From an uncultured bacterium (GTDB taxonomy: Bacteria; Patescibacteriota; Minisyncoccia; Phycocordibacterales; PALSA-1337): 11,800 bases of DNA. Of the stretch, positions 1-7,002 are shown piece by piece. Positions within the stretch are counted from its first letter, which is position 1; each line of letters begins with the position of its first letter. The translations under genes and the position numbers were made by a program. The notes under the pieces are model-generated. The model did not search any database and was not told the origin of the DNA. It saw nothing but the letters and a program-made list of their open reading frames with translations. The DNA lies in contig CAIVGA010000019.1 of NCBI GenBank assembly GCA_903905325.1, positions 1 through 11,800 of the forward strand, in the 5' to 3' direction.

Positions 1-672
1 AATCTTCACACTGTTGAGCGTAAAGTAATGGAAGTCTCGCTTAATGGTTATCCCATGTCAGACTGGCAAGATAAAATCGCCTCGTCAGTAGATATTACTT
101 GTATTGTAAGTGCGGTTGATAGAAATATTGTAAATGATCTTCAACAATCTTGCGAGCATGTCGTACCGGTCAAACAGATTAATTTTCATTCGTCACTAAT
201 TCTACAGTTTATTGCAAGCACGAACTATTCTGCATCCTCTGCGGATGTTGTTGTGATTAATGTTCACGGAAAGGTTACCGATCTTTTTGGAACAAGTAAG
301 CAGAATGGCATGTTTTTTGGATCATTTCCAGTTGGTTATGAAACCTTGACGAGACGACTTGCTAACGCAACACATCAAGGGCGACAAATATCAGAATCTG
401 CTCTATCTATGCACTCCAATCTTCATATAGACTTTTCCCATGGTCGTACCACGATTAAAATTATTGAGAAGGTACTTGCTAATTGGAGGCATGAGTGTGC
501 CGAGTTTATGAAAATCACCACATCATCCTCGTCACAGACTCATATTTTCTTGGCTTCTCGTCATTTTTCTCAACTTTTTATTAGAAGCGTAAAATCTATT
601 CGTTCTTTAACAAAGTGTGATGTACTTCCAGTTTCATCCATAAACGAAGCGCTTTTTTTATTAATAAAATAA
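1..672 (+). CDS. FtsA/PilM-like actin-fold protein, C-terminal part (5'-truncated by the window)
   Basis: The frame is open from base 1 with no stop before it, so the gene begins outside the window; the ATG at 28 is probably internal. The visible part is about 223 residues. It opens with VERKVMEVSLNGYP, a segment typical of CPR FtsA/PilM-like proteins. A hydrophobic strand followed by INVHGKVTDLF (nucleotides about 256-288) sits where the actin-fold phosphate-2 loop (usually DxGxxxTD) is expected. The usual Asp is Asn and a Gly is His, so nucleotide binding may be weakened or lost. Family members act at the inner face of the membrane in cell division or type IV pilus assembly; which applies here cannot be told. 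The next gene, 24 nt downstream, encodes a membrane-anchored protein, which supports an envelope role. The product call is moderately sure; the degeneracy is seen directly. Confidence 0.6.
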   Translation, partial: NLHTVERKVMEVSLNGYPMSDWQDKIASSVDITCIVSAVDRNIVNDLQQSCEHVVPVKQINFHSSLILQFIASTNYSASSADVVVINVHGKVTDLFGTSKQNGMFFGSFPVGYETLTRRLANATHQGRQISESALSMHSNLHIDFSHGRTTIKIIEKVLANWRHECAEFMKITTSSSSQTHIFLASRHFSQLFIRSVKSIRSLTKCDVLPVSSINEALFLLIK

Positions 673-681
673 CATTTATTA

Positions 682-690
682 TGCTATAAT
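682..690 (+). promoter_or_regulatory. Extended -10 promoter of the 697-2040 gene
   Basis: TGCTATAAT is a perfect extended -10 (TGnTATAAT), ending 6 nt before the ATG at 697. No good -35 is visible, as is common with extended -10 promoters. Normal spacing puts the transcription start on or within about two bases of the ATG, so the message is predicted to be leaderless. Confidence 0.65.
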
Positions 691-696
691 AGGTAT

Positions 697-2040
697 ATGC
701 CAAGAAGAGTACAGGATATTATTCCCAATAATCGTCGTTCTATCAAAGACGTTGAGACGAAACGACATCATGAAACTCATGCCAAGACTATAAATACTGA
801 AGTTCTAGAACCAAAACCACAAGAACGAAAGACTGACGAAAATTTTCATAAAAATATAAAAAGGCAGCGAAATGGTTTGCGTTGGCTTTTGATTACAATC
901 GGAATAATTGTTGTCATAGCCGGTATTGGTTATGTTGCGAGTGTTTATTTTTCAAGAGCAACGTTTACTTTGATTCCAAAGACAGTTTCTGGTGATATTG
1001 ATAGTTTATATGTTGCTCAAGAAAATTCAGCTACAAGCTCAGTTATTTCCTACGAGGCAAAAACGATTAAGTCTATCGCAAGCACAACAATACCCGCAAC
1101 AGCAGGCGCTCCGGTTTCCACTAAAGCCCAAGGGAATATAAATATTTACAACTCATTTAGTGGTCAGGCCCAGAGATTGGTGGCAGGAACTAGGATCGCT
1201 ACATCTGACGGGAGAATATATCGTCTCACAAGCTCTGTTGTGATACCTGGATATTCATATTCATCTGATAAAATTTCAAAAATACCAGGGTTTACCCAGG
1301 TCAATATCATAGCTGATCAAGCGGGTGATACTTATAACATTACTGGTCAAGATTCTATTAGTGATTTTAAGATTCCTGCATATATTGGTACCCCAAAATA
1401 TGAAACTGTGTATGGACGTTTGACCTCAGAAATTACTGGAGGATTTATAGGCTCAAAGAAAAATATTGACCCAAGGATTTTGGCTTCATCAACTACACAG
1501 TTGGAAGCTAGTCTCACTTCCTCGCTTTTGGCTCAGGCTCGCTCAACGATTTCTAGTAATCAGATTATGTACGACACTGGTTATACGATCACTTTTTCAA
1601 CCTCTACAGATATGAGCAGTGGTCTTTTATCAAATAAATCCCTTTCTTCAAGTACAGTTAACTTGATAATTAGTGCCACAATAAAAATATTTGTGTTTCA
1701 GAGGAAAGACCTAGCGTCTCATTTACTCGGTGCTACCACAACCGCTTCTTTCGGGATTTATGGATATAATATATCTGGTCTCGATGAATTAGATATGAAA
1801 TTTATTCCTACAAAAAGTATGCAAACTTCTGTTCACGCAAAAGGACCAGTTAAACTCGTGGGTATTATTCCCGTTACGGATATCCAGAAGAAACTTGCTG
1901 GAAGATCTTTGGGGGATCTGCCGAGTATCATGAAACCATACAGTCAAGTTGTTGAAAGTGCGACAGGTGAGCTTATGCCACCATGGGCCAATATTCCCAT
2001 TGATATTGGTCGAATTTCCATAGTTATTAAGGCTAAATAG
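697..2040 (+). CDS. Single-span membrane-anchored protein with baseplate-J-like region
   Basis: This 447-aa protein has a charged, basic N-terminal tail (residues 1-60), one hydrophobic segment at about 61-85 (LRWLLITIGIIVVIAGIGYV), and a large Ser/Thr-rich remainder predicted to lie outside the membrane. Residues about 143-250 (QGNINIYNSF, LVAGTRIATSDGRIYRL, GTPKYETVYGRLTSEITGGF) follow the pattern of the 'baseplate J-like' proteins annotated in many Parcubacteria. In phages that domain builds baseplates; its role in CPR is not established. The gene follows an FtsA/PilM-like gene by 24 nt and may work with it in an envelope or secretion structure, which is inference. The ATG at 697 is chosen because it gives a proper cytoplasmic tail before the anchor and lies 6 nt after an extended -10. 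No SD site is present. Confidence 0.7.
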   Translation: MPRRVQDIIPNNRRSIKDVETKRHHETHAKTINTEVLEPKPQERKTDENFHKNIKRQRNGLRWLLITIGIIVVIAGIGYVASVYFSRATFTLIPKTVSGDIDSLYVAQENSATSSVISYEAKTIKSIASTTIPATAGAPVSTKAQGNINIYNSFSGQAQRLVAGTRIATSDGRIYRLTSSVVIPGYSYSSDKISKIPGFTQVNIIADQAGDTYNITGQDSISDFKIPAYIGTPKYETVYGRLTSEITGGFIGSKKNIDPRILASSTTQLEASLTSSLLAQARSTISSNQIMYDTGYTITFSTSTDMSSGLLSNKSLSSSTVNLIISATIKIFVFQRKDLASHLLGATTTASFGIYGYNISGLDELDMKFIPTKSMQTSVHAKGPVKLVGIIPVTDIQKKLAGRSLGDLPSIMKPYSQVVESATGELMPPWANIPIDIGRISIVIKAK

Positions 2041-2091
2041 CTTATATGCTCCTTGGAATCACCATGGGGCAGCTGTGGATAGGTACACCCC

Positions 2092-2121
2092 TTGACTCAT
2101 ATACCACCCTTCTGCTAGTAT
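2092..2121 (+). promoter_or_regulatory. Promoter of the infA-rpsI operon
   Basis: TTGACT (2092-2097), an 18-nt spacer, and TAGTAT (2116-2121) preceded by TGC form a -35 plus extended -10 promoter. The predicted start is near 2128, giving a leader of about 14 nt before infA. It is the best complete promoter in the window, fitting a highly expressed ribosomal operon. Confidence 0.75.
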
Positions 2122-2141
2122 ATGTTCCTGCGCAATAACCA

Positions 2142-2363
2142 ATGGATACAGCGCCTAAATCAATAATCATTTCCCGCGGCACGGTCGTAGAGGCCTTGCC
2201 GGATACTTTATTTCGAGTAAAGTTAGAAAACTCGGAAGAAATTATTCTTGCCTACTTGGCAGGGAAGATGAAGATGAATCGTATTCGTGTACTCATCGGT
2301 GATAACGTAGAACTTGCTCTTGATCCATATGGAGGCAGAGCACGTATAACAAGAAGGTTTTAA
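2142..2363 (+). CDS. infA: Translation initiation factor IF-1
   Basis: IF-1 binds the A site of the 30S subunit and helps IF-2 and IF-3 select the initiator tRNA. The 73-aa product has the normal family length and is a single S1/OB-fold domain: ISRGTVVEALPDTLFRVKLE, then AYLAGKMKMNRIRVLIGD and a C-terminal GGRARITRRF. It is the first gene of the operon, with its promoter about 20 nt upstream and rpmJ 37 nt downstream, the arrangement usual for bacteria. The start has no SD; the sequence before it reads ATAACCA. The usual upstream neighbours (secY, adk, map) are absent here and replaced by the membrane-protein gene. The identification is secure. Confidence 0.97.
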   Translation: MDTAPKSIIISRGTVVEALPDTLFRVKLENSEEIILAYLAGKMKMNRIRVLIGDNVELALDPYGGRARITRRF

Positions 2364-2400
2364 TAATTGAGAAGGAGTCTTAATAAAAGAAATTTATAAA

Positions 2401-2517
2401 ATGAGAGTTAAAGCATCAGTCAAAAAACTTTGTCCTAAGTGCAGCGTAGTACGCCGTGGTAGTTATGTGTATGTTGTCTGTGCTTCAAACCCTCGCCATA
2501 AACAGCGTCAGGGCTAA
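2401..2517 (+). CDS. rpmJ: 50S ribosomal protein L36
   Basis: This is a 38-codon gene: MRVKASVKKLCPKC, then RRGSYVYVVCASNPRHKQRQG, stop TAA. L36 is a small protein of the large subunit. All four zinc ligands are present (Cys11, Cys14, Cys27, His33), so this is the zinc-binding form. It sits between infA and rpsM, its classical place. An AAGGAG at 2372-2377 lies 23 nt before the ATG, too far to serve it; the ATG is kept because it gives the exact canonical N-terminus. The gene is easily missed because of its length, but the match is unambiguous. Confidence 0.97.
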   Translation: MRVKASVKKLCPKCSVVRRGSYVYVVCASNPRHKQRQG

Positions 2518-2541
2518 TTTTTTATATTATTCAATACTTAT

Positions 2542-2922
2542 ATGCGTATACTAGGAATTACACTGCCAGAAAATAGACGAATGGAATTTGCTTTGACTGC
2601 TATATACGGTATAGGCCGTTCTCGTGCAAAACATATTTTGCAGGTTACAAAGGTTGATGGTTCTATCAAGCCAAAAGATTTGACTGTTGAGCAAGAGAAC
2701 ACAATTCGTAAGCTCGTCGAGAGTTACAAGATCGAAGGTGATCTCAAGCGTGAAGTCGCAGGTAACATCAAGCGTCTCAAGGATATCAAGACATATCGTG
2801 GTTCACGCCATGCTCGTCATTTACCAGCACGAGGTCAGAGAACAAAGACCAACTCGCGTACTGTGAGAGGTAACGTTCGTAAGACTATGGGATCCGGACG
2901 TCGTAAGGAAGAAAAGAAGTAG
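2542..2922 (+). CDS. rpsM: 30S ribosomal protein S13
   Basis: S13 sits in the head of the small subunit and contacts the P-site tRNA and the 50S subunit through intersubunit bridges. The 126-aa product has normal length. The N-terminus MRILGITLPENRRMEFALTA leads into the helix-hairpin-helix YGIGRSRAKHIL (22-33). The basic tail contains the family signature ARGQRTKTNSRTVRG (96-110). It lies 24 nt after rpmJ and 52 nt before rpsK. It ends in tandem TAG TAG stops. The leader is AT-rich (CAATACTTAT before the ATG) and has no SD. The identification is secure. Confidence 0.97.
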   Translation: MRILGITLPENRRMEFALTAIYGIGRSRAKHILQVTKVDGSIKPKDLTVEQENTIRKLVESYKIEGDLKREVAGNIKRLKDIKTYRGSRHARHLPARGQRTKTNSRTVRGNVRKTMGSGRRKEEKK

Positions 2923-2974
2923 TAGCACAAAATGTAACCAAAAATAATAAACCGAAAAACTTAACAACAAAACC

Positions 2975-3406
2975 ATGGGTAAAAAAAGAATTGTAACAAC
3001 TGGAGAAAAAGGTGCTGCTGGAGCTGAGAAGTCTGCTCCCGCTGTTTCATCGAAGAAAAGAGTTGAATCTGGTATTCTCCATGTTCAATCTACCTACAAC
3101 AACACAAAGGTGATGCTCACAGACGACAAAGGTAATGCTCTTATGTGGGGTTCATCTGGAGGTGCAGGTTTCCGTGGTGCCAAGAAGGGAACTCCATTCG
3201 CAGCTGCCAAGGTTGGTGAAACACTAGCTCTCAAAGCAGCGAACATTGGTCTCAAAGAGATCAGAGTTGTCGTCAAAGGTGTTGGATCTGGTCGTGAGTC
3301 AGCTATCCGCGGTTTTGTCAGTAAAGGCATCATTATCACAGGTATCAAGGATGAGACTCCAGTTCCGTTTAATGGCCCTCAACCAAAGAAGCCAAGACGT
3401 GTATAG
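2975..3406 (+). CDS. rpsK: 30S ribosomal protein S11
   Basis: S11 forms part of the 30S platform next to the mRNA exit site. The 143-aa product is somewhat long because of a low-complexity, Ala/Lys-rich N-terminal extension of about 30 residues. The conserved core begins at GILHVQSTYNNTKVMLTD and includes SSGGAGFRGAKKGTPFAA and VKGVGSGRESAIRG. The C-terminus reads PVPFNGPQPKKPRRV. It keeps the Asn-Gly pair of the family's usual HNGCRP signature but lacks its His and Cys. The leader is A/C-rich without SD and ends AAAACC-ATGG. The neighbours rpsM and rpsD are in standard order. Confidence 0.97.
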   Translation: MGKKRIVTTGEKGAAGAEKSAPAVSSKKRVESGILHVQSTYNNTKVMLTDDKGNALMWGSSGGAGFRGAKKGTPFAAAKVGETLALKAANIGLKEIRVVVKGVGSGRESAIRGFVSKGIIITGIKDETPVPFNGPQPKKPRRV

Positions 3407-3446
3407 TCCTATTTATTCTTATAATTTTTATTTTTAATTTAATACC

Positions 3447-4052
3447 ATGCAAATAGGTCCACGATACAAAAAAGCAAGATACCTTGGAGTTCCAATATTC
3501 AAGAAAACGCAAACGCAAAAGTACGCGATGCGTGCTCAGACCAAGGTCAAGAAATCTCGTGGTCGTGGTGGCAAAAGTGAATTTGGTCGTCAGATGATGG
3601 AAAAACAGAAAGCTCGTTATAGTTACGGCGTTTCTGGTGGTCAATTCGGTAACTACGTCAAGAAAGCTTTACAGACAAAGGGTGATAACAAGAAGAACTT
3701 ACTTCGCATTCTCGAAGGTCGTCTAGATAACGTAGTTCTACGTGCTGGATTTGCACCATCACGATCAGCCGCACGTCAACTCGTCTCACACGCCCACATT
3801 CTAGTAAACGGAAAGGCTGTCAGTGTGCCTTCATATCAGGTTAAGACTGGCGATATTCTAACTATCCGTGAAGGAAGCAAAAAGAAGGGTGTCTTTATGA
3901 GTTTGGATGAGGTTTTGAAAACAATTTCAAGTCCAGCCTGGATCAAGGTGAACCCAGAATTGAAACAAATTACCATCGACGGTGAGCCAACAGTTGATGC
4001 AAGTGAACTTTTATTCGATGTTGGGTCAGTGCTCGAATTTTACACACGTTAA
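3447..4052 (+). CDS. rpsD: 30S ribosomal protein S4
   Basis: S4 is a primary 16S rRNA binder that nucleates 30S assembly; in other bacteria it can also repress its own operon. The 201-aa product has normal length. Residues about 91-150 form the S4 RNA-binding domain (GRLDNVVLRAGFAPSRSAAR, then HILVNGKAVSVPSYQVKTGD). The N-terminal region contains no cysteines, so this is the zinc-free form, in contrast to the zinc-type L36 in the same operon. The start is preceded by AATACC without SD. It is 40 nt after rpsK and 38 nt before rpoA. No S4-binding pseudoknot could be recognised by eye. Confidence 0.97.
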   Translation: MQIGPRYKKARYLGVPIFKKTQTQKYAMRAQTKVKKSRGRGGKSEFGRQMMEKQKARYSYGVSGGQFGNYVKKALQTKGDNKKNLLRILEGRLDNVVLRAGFAPSRSAARQLVSHAHILVNGKAVSVPSYQVKTGDILTIREGSKKKGVFMSLDEVLKTISSPAWIKVNPELKQITIDGEPTVDASELLFDVGSVLEFYTR

Positions 4053-4090
4053 TTTTTTATTAATAATTTACTCATTTTATATATAAATTT

Positions 4091-5059
4091 ATGACACACG
4101 ATATTATTCTTCCTTCAAAGCCAAAGGTCATCAAAGAAGATGGCATGTCTGGCACATACGAGATCGATGGTCTTTATCCTGGATATGGACACACTCTAGG
4201 TAACTCACTCCGCCGTATTATCCTGTCTTCATTGCCAGGTGCAGCTGTGACAAAGGTCAAGATTGCTGGCGTTGAGCACGAATTTTCAGCTATCAAAGGT
4301 ATCAAGGAAGATGTTATAACTCTTTTACTTAATATAAAGAAGCTTCGTATTCGTCTCGATACTGATGAGCCTCAAGTTCTCGAACTCAAGGTCAAGGGTA
4401 TAAAGGATGTTACAGCCAAGGATATCAAGATTCCTGGACAAGCTGAAATTCTTAATAACGATCTTCACATTGCATCTCTTACTGAAAAGGGTTCTGACCT
4501 TGACATTGAGATTACTGTTGAGAAGGGTCTTGGTTATGTTCCAAAAGAAGTCGTACAGAAGGATCGCGTTGAGATCGGTGCCATCACTCTCGATGCCGCT
4601 TTTACACCTATTCGCAAAGCAAACTACGAGGTAGAGAATATGCGTGTTGGTGACAGAACAGACTTCAATCGTCTACGTTTGGTTATTGAAACAGACGGTA
4701 CAATAACACCTCATGATGCACTTGAGAAGTCAGTCGTTATTATGATTACACAACTTAAGGCTGTTGTAGGTTTCAAAGAAGAAGAGCCAGAAGTCATCGA
4801 ATCTGTAAAGGGTTCCGACGATGTAGAAGCTGTAGATCCTAGCAAGCCAGTTGATACAGAACTTTTGAAGACTCGTATTGATTCACTAGGTTTTTCGTCA
4901 CGTACTATCAAAGCTTTGAGTAATGGAAACATTCGCACTCTTGGTGGACTCGCTCGCAAGAAAGAGTCTGACATCATGGATGTTGATGGTCTTGGTGCAA
5001 AGGGAATGCAGGAGATCAAAAAATTACTCGCTCAGCACGGTATTACACTTAAACAATAA
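4091..5059 (+). CDS. rpoA: DNA-directed RNA polymerase subunit alpha
   Basis: Alpha dimerises to start RNA polymerase assembly and contacts promoter DNA and activators. The 322-aa product has both domains: the N-terminal domain (about 1-228, with GHTLGNSLRRIILSSLPGAA near residue 32) and, after an acidic linker, the C-terminal helix-hairpin-helix domain (about 262-322, ending VDGLGAKGMQEIKKLLAQHG). By eye, Arg271 aligns with the E. coli Arg265 that binds UP elements, while the residue matching Asn268 appears to be Lys; this alignment is tentative. The position between rpsD and rplQ is classical. The AT-only leader (TATATAAATTT) has no SD. Confidence 0.98.
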   Translation: MTHDIILPSKPKVIKEDGMSGTYEIDGLYPGYGHTLGNSLRRIILSSLPGAAVTKVKIAGVEHEFSAIKGIKEDVITLLLNIKKLRIRLDTDEPQVLELKVKGIKDVTAKDIKIPGQAEILNNDLHIASLTEKGSDLDIEITVEKGLGYVPKEVVQKDRVEIGAITLDAAFTPIRKANYEVENMRVGDRTDFNRLRLVIETDGTITPHDALEKSVVIMITQLKAVVGFKEEEPEVIESVKGSDDVEAVDPSKPVDTELLKTRIDSLGFSSRTIKALSNGNIRTLGGLARKKESDIMDVDGLGAKGMQEIKKLLAQHGITLKQ

Positions 5060-5072
5060 TTAACTTACTAAC

Positions 5073-5423
5073 ATGCGTCACGGCAATTCAACAAGAAAAT
5101 TCGGAAGAGAGACAACACAGCGTCATGCTTTGATGCGTTCTTTGGCACGCAACCTCATCCGTGATACAAAGATCCAGACTACACTTGCCAAGGCAAAGGA
5201 GCTCCGTCCTTTTGTTGAGAAGTTGATAACAAAGGCCAAAACTGATAATATCGCTTCACGCCGTTTGATTGGTGCACGTCTACAGGGAGTAAAGGAAGTC
5301 AAGAAGCTTTTTGAAGAGGTTTCACCAAAGTATAAGACACGTGCTGGAGGTTATACTCGTATTATCAAGATGCCACGTCGTGATCTAGATGCTGCGCCAA
5401 TGGCTATAATCGAGCTTATTTAA
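5073..5423 (+). CDS. rplQ: 50S ribosomal protein L17
   Basis: L17 lies near the peptide exit tunnel of the large subunit. The 116-aa product begins MRHGNSTRKFGRETTQRHAL and continues LARNLIRDTKIQTTLAKAKE, both hallmark segments, with the C-terminal GGYTRIIKMPRRDLDAAPMA. Length is normal for the family core. It follows rpoA after 13 nt, the tightest spacing in the operon; the leader TTAACTTACTAAC has no SD, so translational coupling with rpoA is possible. The identification is secure. Confidence 0.97.
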   Translation: MRHGNSTRKFGRETTQRHALMRSLARNLIRDTKIQTTLAKAKELRPFVEKLITKAKTDNIASRRLIGARLQGVKEVKKLFEEVSPKYKTRAGGYTRIIKMPRRDLDAAPMAIIELI

Positions 5424-5455
5424 TACACATTACCGAAATTTACCCATAAATTACC

Positions 5456-5800
5456 ATGAAATACACCATAGACGCACAAGGAAAGAAGATTGGACGTATC
5501 GCTAGTGAAGCGGCTTCTTGCCTCATGGGTAAAAAGACTGTCACTTTTGCAAAAAATACTGTCGCTGAAGCTTCGGTTGAGATAATCAACGCCGAAAAAG
5601 CTGATGTTATTGCAAAGAAAAAGGTAAGTGATAAGTATGTCACTTACACAGGACATCGTGGTGGTCTCAATAGTGAAACTCTCGGTGAATTGGTCAATCG
5701 CCGTGGTATGACTGAGGTTTTCCGCCGCGCAGTATATCGCATGCTTCCAGACAATAAGCTTCGTGATCTCCGTATGAAGAATTTGACTATTAAGAAATAA
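5456..5800 (+). CDS. rplM: 50S ribosomal protein L13, short form
   Basis: L13 is an early 50S assembly protein. The product is 114 aa against about 142 in E. coli. It starts at MKYTIDAQGKKIGRIASEAA, lacking roughly 14 N-terminal residues, and ends soon after RMLPDNKLRDLRMKNLTIKK, lacking the usual C-terminal tail. The core TYTGHRGG (63-70) is intact. An in-frame TAA at 5447-5449 lies 9 nt before the ATG, so the N-terminus cannot be extended, and the frame stays open to a clean TAA. This looks like genuine reduction, common in CPR, not an error. It is followed by rpsI after 25 nt, the standard L13-S9 pair. The leader ends TTACC-ATG, without SD. Confidence 0.95.
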   Translation: MKYTIDAQGKKIGRIASEAASCLMGKKTVTFAKNTVAEASVEIINAEKADVIAKKKVSDKYVTYTGHRGGLNSETLGELVNRRGMTEVFRRAVYRMLPDNKLRDLRMKNLTIKK

Positions 5801-5825
5801 ATAATTGCCACGAATTTAATTTTAT

Positions 5826-6233
5826 ATGACAACAAAACCAACAGGAAAATATTTTGAAGCAGTAGGTCGTCGCAAGACTGCCATTGCTCGCGTTCGTATG
5901 TTTCCAGGCACAAAGACTGGTTACGAGGTCAACGAGAAGTCATTGGAGGCATATTTTCCAGTAAAGGAAATGCAATTGACTGCTACAGAAGCCATTGCAA
6001 ATGCCAAGACTGCAGATAAGTTCCATGTGACTGTTAAGCTCGTAGGTGGAGGCATTTCAGCCCAATCAGAAGCTATGCGCCATGGTATAGCTCGCGCACT
6101 TCTTCTTTATGATATAGACCTACGTGGTAAGATCAAGAAGCTTGGTTTCCTCAAACGTGATCCTCGTGCCAAAGAACGACGTAAATTCGGTCTCAAGAAA
6201 GCTCGCAAGTCTCCACAGTGGAGTAAGCGTTAG
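5826..6233 (+). CDS. rpsI: 30S ribosomal protein S9
   Basis: S9 is in the head of the 30S subunit; its C-terminal tail reaches the P-site tRNA anticodon. The 135-aa product has EAVGRRKTAIARVRMFPG (11-28), the central GGGISAQSEAMRHGIARALL, and a basic tail ending WSKR, whose last Lys-Arg is the tRNA-contacting end. Length is normal. It is the last gene of the operon, followed by a terminator-like hairpin about 20 nt downstream. The AT-rich leader (TTTAATTTTAT) has no SD. The identification is secure. Confidence 0.97.
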   Translation: MTTKPTGKYFEAVGRRKTAIARVRMFPGTKTGYEVNEKSLEAYFPVKEMQLTATEAIANAKTADKFHVTVKLVGGGISAQSEAMRHGIARALLLYDIDLRGKIKKLGFLKRDPRAKERRKFGLKKARKSPQWSKR

Positions 6234-6254
6234 AAGGTTTTGCCTGCGAAATTT

Positions 6255-6281
6255 CACAAGGCCCCGCGATGGGCTTTTGTG
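6255..6281 (+). terminator. Terminator-like hairpin after rpsI
   Basis: CACAAGGCCC (6255-6264) pairs with GGGCTTTTGTG (6271-6281), with one G-T wobble, one bulged T and a CGCGAT loop. The U-tract is short (TTTT within the right arm, then GTGTTAAT), so efficiency is uncertain. The place fits: directly after the operon's last gene and before a new promoter at 6291. Confidence 0.55.
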
Positions 6282-6290
6282 TTAATGGTA

Positions 6291-6319
6291 TTGCATAGCC
6301 TTGAATTTTTCTCTATACT
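6291..6319 (+). promoter_or_regulatory. Promoter of grpE
   Basis: TTGCAT (6291-6296), a 17-nt spacer and TATACT (6314-6319) match the sigma-70-type consensus well. The predicted start is near 6326, three bases before the grpE ATG, leaving almost no leader. No CIRCE operator is present around it. Confidence 0.6.
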
Positions 6320-6328
6320 ATCCTCACT

Positions 6329-6946
6329 ATGTTCAAGAAAAAAGACAATAAAAATCCAGACGAAGTTATCATAGAAGATGGTACTCAAAATACTCACACG
6401 GCCCAATCAACAACTGCGGATGTTGATCTTGATGACTCTGTTGTCGCCGAAGAAAACGCCCAAGAAACTATCAAAAAGCTTCGAGAAAAGCTCAAAAAAG
6501 TAGAGGCCGAAAAGTTAGAATACCTTACTGGCTGGCAACGTGCCAAAGCTGATCATATCAATGCTCGTAAGCGCGAGGAAGAAGACAAAAAAGACTTTGT
6601 GAAATTTGCCAATGAACGTCTTATCGAGGGTCTTGTTCCTGTATTAGAAAGCTTCGAAATGGCTATGGGTAATAAAGAGGCATGGGAAAAGACCGACAAG
6701 AATTGGCGTGTAGGTGTGGAGTATATTTATGGACAACTTAAAAAGGTCCTAGAAGATAGTGGTCTTACAGAACTTCGCCCAGAAAATAAAAAGTTTGATC
6801 ACTCGACTCATGAAGCAGCTTCTTACGAACCGGTGACAGATGAAAAACTAGATCACGTTGTATTAAAAGTTATTCAGAACGGATATTATTTAAATGGAAA
6901 ATTAATGCGACCAGCGAAGGTAGTGGTAGGGGAGTTTAAAAAATAG
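6329..6946 (+). CDS. grpE: GrpE, nucleotide exchange factor for DnaK
   Basis: GrpE releases ADP from DnaK and so resets the Hsp70 cycle in the cytoplasm. The 205-aa product has an acidic, probably disordered N-terminus (about 1-45), a long coiled-coil helix (about 46-110, from ETIKKLREKLKKVEAEKLEY), and the C-terminal beta domain that wedges into the DnaK ATPase lobe. The signature is there: FDHSTHEAASYEPV and VIQNGYYLNGKLMRPAKVVV. Its own promoter lies directly upstream. dnaK follows about 630 nt later, separated by a small ORF and an unknown gene, and dnaJ is further on. The start has essentially no leader and no SD. The identification is secure. Confidence 0.95.
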   Translation: MFKKKDNKNPDEVIIEDGTQNTHTAQSTTADVDLDDSVVAEENAQETIKKLREKLKKVEAEKLEYLTGWQRAKADHINARKREEEDKKDFVKFANERLIEGLVPVLESFEMAMGNKEAWEKTDKNWRVGVEYIYGQLKKVLEDSGLTELRPENKKFDHSTHEAASYEPVTDEKLDHVVLKVIQNGYYLNGKLMRPAKVVVGEFKK

Positions 6947-6971
6947 ATCAGCACAACTTATATAAAAATTT

Positions 6972-7002
6972 ATGGCGTACCGACTCGAGGTCAGTACGCC
7001 AT
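6972..7002. repeat. Perfect 9-bp inverted repeat enclosing the small ORF's start
   Basis: ATGGCGTAC (6972-6980) and GTACGCCAT (6994-7002) are perfect complements. The 13-nt loop holds an inner GAC/GTC stem with a TCGAG loop. The left arm begins with the ATG at 6972, and the right arm overlaps the ATG at 7001. There is no U-tract downstream on the + strand, so it is not a terminator for grpE. On the minus strand the hairpin is followed by AAATTTTTATAT, which would suit a terminator, but no minus-strand gene is seen here. Confidence 0.6.

Noticed and set aside
2074..2082. TGTGGATAG, an 8 of 9 match to a DnaA box.
   Set aside because: It is a single isolated copy without an AT-rich unwinding region or dnaA/dnaN nearby, so there is no basis for an origin.
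2041..2090. GGGG...CCCC (2066-2091 region) as a terminator after the baseplate-J-like gene.
   Set aside because: Only scattered pairs form between the G and C runs and no U-tract follows.
2046..2138. A 30-codon frame from ATG 2046 (also ATG 2064) ending TAA just before infA.
   Set aside because: It runs across the infA promoter (2092-2121), so it would not be on that transcript, and its product has no convincing protein pattern.
6300..6329. CTTGAA ... CCTCACTAT before grpE as a heat-shock sigma-32 promoter.
   Set aside because: The second box is a poor match and the spacing is long; the sigma-70-type TTGCAT-17-TATACT in the same stretch explains the site better.
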